The notes beneath the pieces were generated by a model, which searched no databases, had not been told where the DNA came from, and saw only the letters and a list, made by a program, of their open reading frames with translations. The translations under genes and the position numbers were made by a program. Shown here piece by piece: positions 1 to 10,349 of a DNA stretch of 64,000 nucleotides. This DNA comes from Nageia nagi (Eukaryota; Pinophyta): positions 7,936,001-8,000,000 of the forward strand of contig JBITNC010000001.1 in NCBI GenBank assembly GCA_050084985.1. The letters are read 5' to 3'. How positions within the stretch are numbered: position 1 is the first letter of the stretch; each line of letters opens with the position of its first letter.

Positions 1-862
1 TATGATGGAAGATATTACCATGATATGGATACCATGCTTATGAATTAAATGTATTTGGTAAAACCACCATTTTTGTTATAAGGTGGGTGTGGTTTGTACA
101 AAGCCATAAGAATCATAGTCAATTTAAGTTTATAATTCATATGCTGAGAAGAATCCATTTTATGAAAATAGGTTAAGTCTTTTTTAGGAAGTATTATATA
201 TAGTCTATTTGTTTGTCTAAGTCATGTTTGAGCCATATCCCAAGTCTAGCTAATTATGTTTTGATCTTGTATAGTCCAAGGATTATTTTCAGGCCCTATT
301 GTACATAGTTGTTAGTTTAGGTTAAGTTGTGTAATGTGCATTGTTGTAAGAATCAAGTGAATTAGGGCCCTTGAGAATCCAACAATGATGCCATACCTTT
401 TGATTAAAATTAATGAGCTCCATATGGCTTAGTCAATGAGTGGTCCTGATAGTTCTTCAAGGGAGGAGATGTTCACAACTCTTCATTTAATACACCCTAC
501 TAATTTTGAGTAATGACATCACACTTTTCAAAAGAAATCGATAGGTGATAAGTTTCATAAGTATTTCAAAATTCAATAATCCTGCTAGGGCATAACAAGA
601 CTAGCCAAGGATAAATAAAGACTTTAAGAGGAGGTGAACACCTAGGTCCACTTATTCAAGAGTGTATGACCCTTGAGACTCTACCATTGTGTCAACTGTG
701 ACTCATTTCCATGTGGTAGTAGTAGTTCACTCTCAAGTTTGAATGGTTACATCTTCTTTTATCCTTACAGTAGTCAACACTAAAACTTTAGAAGAAGCAT
801 TTAATGATCATAAAGGGTTGGTAGGTCACCAATTGATGAAGCAGCTTGATTGTACATAGGCA
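1..862. other. No gene seen
   Basis: AT-rich sequence without a supportable reading frame or element boundary on either strand. It directly precedes the first copy of a 423-bp direct repeat. Confidence 0.5.
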
Positions 863-1990
863 ATATGGTTATGCAATATTATGGTACTTTTCTCTTTGCA
901 TTTTGTGAATGTTATCTTATTTTTAATTATTATGTATGAAGCTTTGTTTGAAATTGTGACTGTGTATTACAATTGCGAGACCCCAAGAGTGAAGTAGTTA
1001 TGTTATTCTTAGTCTTGGTTATAGATTACTACCTATGTAGTGATGTCTAAGATGATTAGTTTAGTTTTCTTTCATGTTATTTACTTTCCTTGTTTAATAG
1101 TTTAGCTTTCATCTCTTTCTTATTACTTTTGACCTTCACTTAGATAGGTATTGGCCTCTAACTTAAAGATTGAGCAAAAAATCCTATGAGCACATTATTC
1201 CACCACCTTCTACTCATTCAAGAACCCTGTTACTATTAGATAATGGATAACTTGCCAAACCAAATCCTTAGATAACATTATGACATAAAGGATGACTGAT
1301 TGTGGTTGGATAGGTACATGATTAAAGGTCTGTAATTTCTAAGAATCAACATTACATTGGGACCATAATCCATAATTAGTTACATTTATAGATTCATTTT
1401 TATATATTGTAAATATCTAACTTTATTCTATTCTAATTCAATAAGTAGTTATATTCATTAATGGTGGATAACCACCCATTGTAAATAGAAATTATAAATA
1501 GTGGATTGTTAGAAGTCCAACAAGTCAAATATTTTAGCAAAGTTTTCCATTGTAAGAACTATTTTCATATATGGTAATGCAATATTATGGTATCTTTCCC
1601 TTTGCATTTTGTGGTTGTTATCTTATTTTGTAATTATTATGTATGAAGCTTTGTTTAAAGTTATGGTTGTGTATTTCAATTACGAGACCCCAAGAATGAG
1701 GTAGTTGTACTATTCTTAATCTTGGCTATGGATTACTTTGTGTAATGATTTTTGGGTTGATTAGTTTAGTTTTCTTTCATTTTATTTACTTTTCTTATTT
1801 AGTAACTTAGTTTTCATATCTTTCTTATTACTTTTTACCTTCACTTATATAGGAACCACCCTATAACCTAGAGATTGAGCAGGAAACCCCATGAGTGCAT
1901 TGTCCCAACACCTTCTACTCATTCAAGAACCTTACTGTTATTAGGTAATGGAGAAATTGTCAGACCAAATCTTTAGGTTACATTATCCTG
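863..1990. repeat. Two-copy direct repeat of about 423 bp
   Basis: Positions 863-1285 and 1568-1990 are clearly the same sequence with scattered substitutions and small indels. Shared landmarks are the start around ATGCAATATTATGG, the motif GAGACCCCAAGA, and the end around CTACTCATTCAAGAACC. The 282-bp spacer has a TATA-like stretch (ATTATAAATAG, about 1491-1501). The second copy lies about 300 bp upstream of the first recognisable LINE sequence, so it could be a duplicated LINE 5' region or the remains of an unrelated LTR element. No TG..CA ends or target duplication were found. Confidence 0.7.
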
Positions 1991-2216
1991 ATCAACAACA
2001 AATGGCTCCTACATTTTTGGAAACTAAAAGGATATGTAATAATTTTATACATCATTTATGCCTTATTTTGAATGGTCCTTTCAATTCATTCATGAGGTTT
2101 TGGAAGCCTTATGGGATCATTTGTAATGAAGCATGCTTTCACAAAATATTTTTTTATGATTTTTTCAAACTCTAGGGAACTAAGTATACTTATAGTGGGT
2201 GGAATATATCCCTTTA

Positions 2217-2282
2217 TTTGGGGTTACAACTTCTTTAGGTTAAAATATCTTTGGGGTTACAACTTCTTTGGGTCAAAATATC
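2217..2282. repeat. 33-bp tandem repeat, two copies
   Basis: Units 2217-2249 and 2250-2282 differ at only two or three positions. Both begin TTTGGGGTTACAACTTCTTT. They lie directly upstream of the LINE endonuclease-like sequence. Confidence 0.85.
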
Positions 2283-2289
2283 TTTAGTA

Positions 2290-2615
2290 TACTTAGTCTA
2301 ATTTTCAATATGATAATGCCAAATTTTTGGAATGTCTAGATAGAGCCATGATTTTTGAATATGAATCTTTTTATTTCATCAACTTATATCTTCTTCTCCC
2401 TTTGTGATGCCTTTACCTAGTACTACTTTATCAAACCATTCCCCTATCATCTTCTCCATTTACTTGTAGCTTGCCCCTACCAAGATCTCCTCCTCTCAAT
2501 TCTACTTGAATGTGTCCTTTTTACATTGCTCGACTATGAAAGCTCACATAACTCAAATTTGAAATCTTATTCCCCAACCCCAAGGTGTTTTAAGATGGAT
2601 TTATTGGTGGAACTA
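2290..2615 (+). pseudogene. LINE endonuclease C-terminus and linker (relic)
   Basis: Shifting frames give DNAKFLECLDRAMI, then YFINLYLL, then SNHSPIIFSIYL. These match the end of the apurinic endonuclease domain of plant LINEs, where a Leu-Asp-Arg motif is followed by a Ser-Asp-His motif. Here the Asp of the last motif is Asn. The catalytic N-terminal part of the endonuclease was not recognised. The reading is interrupted by the solo LTR at 2616 and continues at 3766. Confidence 0.65.
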
Positions 2616-3760
2616 TGTGATGAGCCTAACTAGATCTCAACTCAAAATGCTCAAATTATTTCAATTCTAATCATGCATTAATTCTAATTTCCTTATATCT
2701 AAGTATTCTTATCACTCCAACTAACTTTACTATACCATATCTGAATAAACAATGCATGCAAAGGTGACCTAGGAAATTATATTTAAGTGGCAATTATCTC
2801 AACTCATTCATCCAAACATGAAATAACCATCATACATGCAAAATTATATCCTACATGTGGACCAATCTCTGTAGGGAGAAAACTAAAAAGATCCAAGCAT
2901 GTAAAAATTATTAGAAAAGTACAAATAGCTTAAATTACTAATAAGAAAGAAGTACAAGCCTTAATGAGCCAAAATTATGCCCTAGAAATGTGACATCCCA
3001 ATAAGGGGCTCAATCATCCACTCTAAAGCCTCAAAATGCATATCTTATGCTCCAAGTGTATATCTGAATTAGAAAACACTCCTTCAAGACTAAAATAGGA
3101 TTCTAGTATCTAAGAACAAACTTTAAATTGGATGACCCTCCAAATATGCTCTCACAAAGCTCTGGGTGAAGCTCTAGGGCTTCTGAAGCTGTACCAAGGC
3201 ACTAGGGCCTCTAGATATCATGACCTAGCTACTATTGTCAAACATTACACCCTTTAAGAGGTGTGGGAAATAATTATTATAGGCACATACTCTAGGTGAT
3301 AATCAATAATGAAAGGTAGATGATATATGCCTTTCAAGTGAAGTGTATCCCTCCTTAAATATCCAAACTATCTCTTTTTGATGATTGGTCGATCAAGTTT
3401 AAAAAATTTCTTATTTTTACAAATTACACTCCTACTTGGGCATCCCACTTTGGGATGACAAATCAAATCCCCAAGTTATAAAATTACACCCAAAATTCCT
3501 AAAATAATAAATACTCCTATTTATCCAAAATTACTATTAATTATCCCTAGAAGGACATCCACCTTTAAATGCTCATTTAATGTATTTTGCACTCAAGAAT
3601 GGGACACATAATATTAGAAAGCTAGATATTATTTTCTAAATGATACAAAGATATAAAAATAATAATAAATCCTCCTAAAAGAGGAATGTCCACTACATGA
3701 GCTAAAATAGCAAGTTGATGTGGCTCTCATAAATAGGACCCACCATTTTGGGTCATTACA
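2616..3760. mobile_element. Solo LTR (1145 bp) in the LINE, TSD AACTA
   Basis: The segment starts TGTGATGAGCC and ends GGGTCATTACA, giving TG..CA ends with an imperfect short inverted repeat (TGTGATGA against TGTAATGA). It is flanked by AACTA at 2611-2615 and 3761-3765. No second LTR, primer site or coding region is present, so it is best read as a solo LTR left after recombination between two LTRs. The LINE reading frame continues across the excised site. The parent family is unknown; no internal sequence remains. Confidence 0.85.
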
Positions 3761-3765
3761 AACTA

Positions 3766-5870
3766 TGTGATATTGCCAAACGAAGGAAGCAAACTAGCTC
3801 TTCTTTACTTAATGAAATTTCTAAAGCTTTCTTATGATTGGATTCCTCCCCTTTTAATGTACATATTCAAGCCCAAGTTTGTTCCATTCAACATGGGCTC
3901 GGCTCAAGAAAGTTGATATATATGAAGCTAGGGGTGCTCAACTTAAAGCTTATATGCACTAGCTAAAACTAGGAGATAAGGTTTCAAAAGAATGTTTTAA
4001 TCATCTTAATCCTATTGCTCATCTATATTGCTTCCAATCTTAGCAATTTGATTTTAGGAGACTTACAAAGTTGCATCATATAATTAACTACTTTATTTCT
4101 CATTATCAAAGGGTGTTTACTTCTCAACCTCTTTCTGAAGCTCATCAATAGGTTTTAATTGAATGTTATTCTATGGTTCCCTATAAACTCTCATAGGATC
4201 AATGGGATCTATGTGATACCCCTCTCTCTAAATATGATCTCAAATAGTCTCTTTCCTACATGGCTAATGACAAATCCCCTAGGCTTGATGGATTCCCTTG
4301 TGAATTTTATAGAGTTCTAGGATGTACTAGGTTCATATTTACAAAATGTTTACTTGGAAGCTCTCAAAAAAGGTTCTTTAAGGGATATAATTAATAAAGG
4401 AAATGTTAAATTTATTCATAAGTGTGGAGACCCTGATGTTATCACCAATTAATGACCTATCACTTTGCTTAATTTTAGTTACAAGATAATTGTTAAAACT
4501 TTAACTATGAAGTTACACCCTATTCTTTCCTTGGTTGTTCAACTTGAGCATACATGCTTTGTGCAAGGTAGATTTTTTTGGATAATTTCTTAGCTATTTG
4601 GGAAGGTTTGGAGTGGGCAAGGTTTGGATTAGAGTAGAGCTTCTAGACAAGATGTTTTATTTTTAAAGATTGATTTTGAAAATTTGTATGATAAAGTAGA
4701 ATGGTATTTTATTCTTGTTATGCTTTAGCATTAGGATTTGGCCAAAAGTTCATTAACACCATTCGTATGCTCTTTTTTATGCTTAATATGTGATTACCTT
4801 AAACAAAACTCAATATGAGACCATTCCTTTTAGTATGTTTGTTCATCAAGAATATCCTTTGGCTCCTTCTCTCTTCATATTGGTAACTAAAGCCTTTGGA
4901 TATTTACTATCCTTTAAGGTGAATCAAGGCCTAATCAAATGTATTGATCTTACCAATTCAAATCAACACTTGGTGAATGGTTATTTTGTTAATAACTTAT
5001 TCTTAACTTTAAGATAAGATGATAAATCCTTGAATTTTTCCTTATAGTGTCTCAAGAGCTTTTACCTTTCCTATGGCTTAAGCATTCAATGGCATAAAAC
5101 TTCTTATTTTAAGTAGTCTTAGTAGCCTTTATCATAGTGGCTTACACAAGTCAATTGGACTTAAATACATCATGGAGAAGTGTTTAAATTTTTGGGCATA
5201 CCCTTTTCTTTCTATGGATCCTTTTCCCAAGTGTGGAATTATGTTGTTTAGAAGGTGGAGAAAAAGTTGTCTTATTGGAAAATTAAAAAACTTTCTTTAG
5301 CAGGCACATTTCAAATTTGTTCCAAGATTTTGGCTACCACCCATGTGTATTACTCCTCTTATTGGGTTCCTTCCTGAGCTTGCTACAACAAGCTAGAATG
5401 TTTTTTAAGAGACTTTATTTCAACAAGAATATGGTTAATATAGGATTTTATAGGGTCGCCTAGGATATTTGTTATCTCCCCAAGCAATATAGAGGTATGG
5501 ATTTGTATGATTGCAAAGATAGGGTTTTTCCCTTTGTGTGAAGTGGATTTCCAAAGAAATTATTGGTAATGAATCATGGAATATATTGCTCCATAATTAC
5601 ATTCTTTATAGATTTTTGACAAAAAAAAAAGATCTAGAAGGATATTTCTCTACAATCTATTCTTACAACCCCTATTCCTATTAATATCTCTAACTCTTTT
5701 GTTGTTCAAAGCATTTAGAAGGCTTGGGAAGTAGTTAAATTTTAGTTATTCTAGAATGGTATTGATAATAAAGCAAGAGCTTCTCTCCCTAGTCTCAATA
5801 TTTGGTTGTCCAAATACTTTTCTATCTGAGTTTTACCTCTGGCACAAGTTTAGTGGGTGAGAGCTCAAAG
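3766..5870 (+). pseudogene. LINE reverse transcriptase (relic)
   Basis: The plus strand shows the blocks of a plant LINE reverse transcriptase in order. Near 4272-4313 is SPRLDGFPCEFY, the conserved P-G-DGF block. Near 4360-4400 is LKKGSLRDIINKGNVKFI. Near 4670 is FLKIDFENLYDKVEW. Near 4850 is EYPLAPSLFILV, matching the QGCPLSP block. At about 4984 is GYFVNNLFLTL, where the catalytic (F/Y)ADD box has become FVNN. The Asp pair is lost, so the enzyme would be inactive even without the many stops. The following sequence to 5870 matches the post-RT linker, until the gag-only LTR element interrupts it. Confidence 0.8.
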
Positions 5871-5875
5871 ATTTT

Positions 5876-6197
5876 TGTTATGACCCCATAACATGTTATA
5901 TGTGTATTTATCCCACATGTATTATAATTGGAAGGTGAAGGGTCACAAAAGGATATTTATATGATTCCTTCACTATTGCAATTCATTTGAAGAATAAAAT
6001 AAGCTTTTGAAGAGAGAATTCTTTCTCTAAGAGGTGCCCCCCTTGAAATGGGAAAGGTAATTCTATTAGATAGTTCTATATTATAATTATTTATTATTGA
6101 GTGGTTTTATGCAATTAACGTGGTTTGGAGTACTTTCAAGTGGATATTATTGAATATTATTGAAGAATATTTTATTTGAAATATCAAGTTCCTAACG
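5876..6197 (+). repeat. 5' LTR of the gag-only element
   Basis: A 322-bp LTR that starts TGTTATGACCCC and ends CAAGTTCCTAACG; the last base is A in the other LTR. It pairs along its length with 7966-8293. Confidence 0.9.
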
Positions 6198-6199
6198 AG

Positions 6200-6211
6200 T
6201 GGTATCAAAGC
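6200..6211 (+). other. Primer binding site, initiator tRNA-Met type
   Basis: TGGTATCAAAGC lies two bases after the 5' LTR. It matches the common plant primer site TGGTATCAGAGC with one change. This fixes the element's orientation as plus. Confidence 0.85.
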
Positions 6212-7039
6212 ATGATCTTGGTACTTGTGGGTGGATTTGGAGAAGTTGAAGGGTTTTTTTGCTAACTCGAGTGAATTATTCATATCTCACATATATGAAG
6301 GTATTTTTGGCTGAAATATTGAGGGTTTTCATAGAATCATGTCAAGAAGGCTCAATAAAAATTTTAGGTATTTTGGATCTCATTTGCAGATTTCATAAAC
6401 ATTTCAATTTTCATAATAAAATGGTTGTAGAGGGTTGAAGAAGCCGTTTTTGATTCTAAAATTTTAGGAGAATATTTTTAGAGATAAAATTATATTTTAG
6501 TAAAAAATTTAGGCATTGGATAATTATTGTTTAATGTATGATTAAATTGGTGATTCCTAAAAAAAATCCTTGATCTAGAGTTGTGAAAAAAAAGGAAAAA
6601 AGTAAATGATCATAGCTTTTTCATCTTTGCAAGTTTGCTTCTGAAATTTAAAAGGTTTTCATATTATTGGTTCAAGAGTACATAATTTAATGTTCAAAAT
6701 TTTTGGAACTATTTGGCCATTTTGTGTGAAGAACATTAGGGTCTCCTTATAAACACTTTAAGATCTAGAAGGGGTAAGAGTAAAATGACCACATCTTTCT
6801 CATACTTTAGAATTATCTTCTAAAAATTTGTTATTTTTCATGTAGTTGTATAATAAATAGTAAGTAAAAATTTCAAATTTTTTCAAGATTATTTGGCTCA
6901 TTTATGATAAAATTGGTGATTCCAACTTCAGTAAAAGAAAAAGAAGGAAAAAGGTGAAGTCTTCATGAATTTTGCATATATCAGTTTTGGATGAAATTTC
7001 ATATTTGAATGGTTATTAATGGTACCTATATACAGTAAA

Positions 7040-7468
7040 AAATTTAAAATTATTGCAATTATTTTGATAGCCATTTTAATTTTTTTTAAAATGGATACTC
7101 TTGTTCCACCTTTACATATACATACATTAAAACAATATGAGGATGAATTTGATGATTTTTGTATCAAATATGAATTGGATGAGGAGACATATCTTGCTTA
7201 ATTCACTAATGGATTGAGTTAAAAAATTAAAGTGAATGTAATCTTATTCAATACAAAAATTGTAAATGTGGCATATGCAATGGCAAAGCTTGAAGAGGAT
7301 AAACTAGCATTCCTTAAGAATAATAAGCTCTCATTTTATGGATCAATTGCAAAGGAGAGAATTGAGAATAATAAGTTATGTAATTACATGTGTATGAAAC
7401 TTGATGACATGCATACCAACCTATATGCATTTACCATCCTTAAGGATAAATTTACACTTCTTTCTTAA
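7040..7468 (+). pseudogene. Ty3/gypsy-type gag fragment
   Basis: After an upstream reading that includes EDEFDDFCIKYELDEETYLA, a stop, FTNGLS and a second stop, an open stretch continues with VNVILFNTKIVNVAYAMAKL. This is the C-terminal half of the retrotransposon gag domain: a region that folds around an acidic ExxF core, then a glycine-leucine turn, then an alanine-rich helix ending in AxxLEE. The two stops fall exactly where a continuous gag would read through. The sequence runs on to about 7468 without a zinc knuckle. It is the only coding region in the element. Confidence 0.65.
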
Positions 7469-7965
7469 GATCTTTAGTAGTTTCTTCTTGAGGAGCTAGT
7501 TTTTTCGCATGTAGAGGAGCATGTCGTAGAGTGTGAGGCTCTTTATTTCACTTGTATCAATATAGATGATATGTAGCTAGTTTCTTCAAGTTTAGAAGAG
7601 CATGTTGTATAGTGTGAAGCCCTTCCTCTCATTTGTATCGGTGTAGATGATGTGGATCTAGTTTCTTTGAGTTTTGTGGAGCATGTTGTAAATTTTGAAG
7701 ATATTTCTCTCACTTATATTAGTGTGGACATGGTGGAGAAGAAGGATTTCATGGAGTATTCATGCCATGAATTTAGAGCATCACAATAGCATTACTTTGG
7801 TGGGATCATGATACACATGTGAGCATCTATTCATCTTTGGCGAGTTCTTGGCTACTTTTGTTGAGTTGGATTCCTTGGTTCTCTACTCTCTTTATTGTTT
7901 ATGGATGGATTGTACTTTGTATTTTGTACAAGATTTAAGAACAGATCTTGCTAAGAGTGTGTTAA

Positions 7966-8293
7966 TGTTATGACCCCATAACATGTTATTTATGTTATAT
8001 TTATATTTATACCACATGTATTATAATTGGAAGGTGAAGGATCACAAAAAGCTATTTATATAAGGCCTTACCTATTATAATTCATCCTAGGAATAAAATA
8101 AACTTTTGAGGAGAGAATTCATTCTCTAGGAGGTGCCCCCTCAAAGTTGGAAAGGTGATTCTATAGTTAGTTGTATATTACAGTTATTTATTATTGAGTA
8201 GTTTTATGAATTAAGGTGGTTTGGAATACTTTCAAGTGGAGACTATTGAATATTGTTGAAGAATCCTTTATTTGAAATATCAAGTTCCTAACA
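7966..8293 (+). repeat. 3' LTR of the gag-only element
   Basis: A 328-bp LTR that starts TGTTATGACCCC and ends TTCCTAACA, followed directly by the ATTTT duplication. No clear polypurine tract precedes it. Confidence 0.9.
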
Positions 8294-8298
8294 ATTTT

Positions 8299-8515
8299 AT
8301 AAAAAAAAGGAATTTCTTCCCCTCTTAATTTTTTTATGAGCATTATACATTGGATCCCTTGGGAGGAGTTTCGATTTTAAGTATGCTCTCAGGAATGATA
8401 ATAAATTTATATATGAGGTTGTTATTTATTGTATTCCCTTCTTTATTTGTACTAAGTTACATAAAGTTTTTAATAAGCCATGGTGATCATATTGGTATTG
8501 GCTTAGGAAGGTGCC
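8299..8515 (+). pseudogene. LINE segment between two insertions
   Basis: This short plus-strand piece continues the LINE from 5870; DPLGGVSILSMLSGM is readable. It ends in the target GTGCC at 8511-8515, after which the 12.8-kb element begins. Joined to 21281, the reading resumes as VPLIHYFVKLGYSW. Confidence 0.65.
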
Positions 8516-10021
8516 TGTTGATTAAGATTGTGTAATATCTTCACTTGCTACAATCTCAACAATAGTATATTATGAATAGACTATTTAAGATAACCTGATC
8601 TTCGGAGAAAGTTGATTCCTTATACATTGGACATAAAATATAAATAAAAAGTAACCAAAAAGGATAAAGGATAAAATTGAGTGGAATAAAATAAAGAGAT
8701 AGAGTAACAAGAAATAAAACAAGGAGGTAAATCACTAATTCAGCATGGGCTTTCATAGTGTGTGAAACCTTGGTGAGAACCTAGTGTAGCAGCCATAGAG
8801 CAAGCCTTCACTCTCTTAATTATTTCTCATCATACATTTTACCATGTAGCATACATAATTATTCCAACACATTGCTATTATTATTCAAGAAACATTCATT
8901 AATTATCACAAAATAACCAGATTAAGAACAATTGTAACAAGTGCTAGGAAAGAAAGGTCAATATAGTATCATATTATTGAAGAAATAAAAGGTCTTCAAA
9001 ATAAATACAAAGGGAATACTAGGGATTCCACCCTCTATCCATTATTATTACTTCTATTTATGCAAAAAATAAAGTAACTCTAATGTAACTAAAAAGATCG
9101 AATAGTTGCATAAAAATGCCTCAATAGGCCAACTCTTCTTTTCTAAAGTCTTCTTGGTTGGCAATTACATATTCTAAATTTTTTTTAACCTCCCACGTCT
9201 TTCTTAGAATCTTTTGTAATAGTCTATAGCTTCAGCAGGGTTCTCCAAAATTGCTCCTACTTCTATGGAAGTAAAAAGTTATTTCAAAAGTTCTTGGATG
9301 CTACTCCAATGGTTCTAGAACATTATGAGCTCTTCCAAGCATTTACTTATATATGTGCTTCTCTTTCGAAGCTCTGTGGTCATTTTGGAGATGTTTATTT
9401 GTATACCGAGCCCTTTCTACTTATTCCTTCTCTCAAGCTTTATGTTGAATCAAACCAAAGTTACGAATGCTCTTTGATGACATCACTTATCATGGGCCCA
9501 GTTGTAAGAATAAAAATAGGATCTTTACTTTTCATGATGTTTCTTTCATGTTCATATTCTAATTTGTTCATTTATCCTTCATCCCATCTTCTTTGGGAGC
9601 CACACATCCTCTTGATGTCATCATCTTTCTTCTAGGTTTGGTGATATGATAAAAATGAAACTTCACTACCTTGCATGATGTCATCTCTCCTTGAACTCGA
9701 AACAAAAAATCAAAAAGGACCTCTACACTCTGCAAACTCTTTTGATGACATCATCATCTCCCAGGTTAAATGATATGATAAAAATGAAACTTCGCTATTT
9801 TGCATGATGTCATATTTCCTCAAGCTCAAAAAAAAGAATCAAAAAGAATTTTTGCACTTCGTAAACTCTTCTGATGATATCATCATCTCCTGGGTCTGGT
9901 CAAACATAGCTTATTTCATATGAAAGACTCCAAAATCTCCATAGCTACAAAAGGGTGCTTCAAATACATTGAATATTCTTCAGAGGCTTCTCAAAAATGT
10001 AGATTTATATATAAGTATACA
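8516..10021 (-). repeat. 3' LTR of the 12.8-kb element
   Basis: A 1506-bp LTR; on the plus strand it starts TGTTGATTAAG and ends AAGTATACA. It matches 19769-21275 along its length. About 9609-9900 holds three copies of a 128-bp repeat. Confidence 0.9.
9609..9900. repeat. 128-bp tandem repeats with TGATGACATCATCA cores
   Basis: Units start near 9609, 9737 and 9866, each at CTCTT(T/C)TGATG(A/T)(C/T)ATCATC. The matching array in the other LTR starts near 20871, 20989 and 21117. On the element's minus strand these lie in the upstream (U3) part of the LTR. The palindromic core resembles bZIP-type sites and could be an enhancer array (inference). Confidence 0.65.
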
Positions 10022-10349
10022 TTTTGGCAACTTTTGAGGGAAAATTTCACCTTATCAAAAGAAAATTGGGACCTAGGCTGGTAGAACGTTTGTAAACATC
10101 ACTTAACTACTGATCAATTGTTGCACTTTGGGCCAATTCTCTTAGACATTAGATATATTTTTCAATTAAAACTTGGCTAAATCCATTAAATTAGGGATAT
10201 CATATGAAACTTTCCTATGAGTGTGGAGGAATTGCTATAGATTAACTTTTAATTTTCCATAATGCTCAAAGAATTGTAGTATACTTTTTTCATCAAATGA
10301 AGCTAATAAGTTGTCAATGTTTGAATTATCCACCATAGCCTCTTAGATT

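Larger units (their letters stand above)
5876..8293 (+). mobile_element. Small gag-only LTR retrotransposon, TSD ATTTT
   Basis: A complete 2418-bp LTR element has LTRs at 5876-6197 and 7966-8293, bounded by TGTTATGACC and TTCCTAAC(A/G). It is flanked by ATTTT at 5871-5875 and 8294-8298. The internal part is only about 1.77 kb and holds a tRNA-Met primer site and a Ty3/gypsy-type gag fragment, with no protease, RT or integrase. It therefore looks non-autonomous and would have depended on enzymes from a relative. The LTRs differ by many substitutions and a small indel, which suggests an old insertion. Confidence 0.9.
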
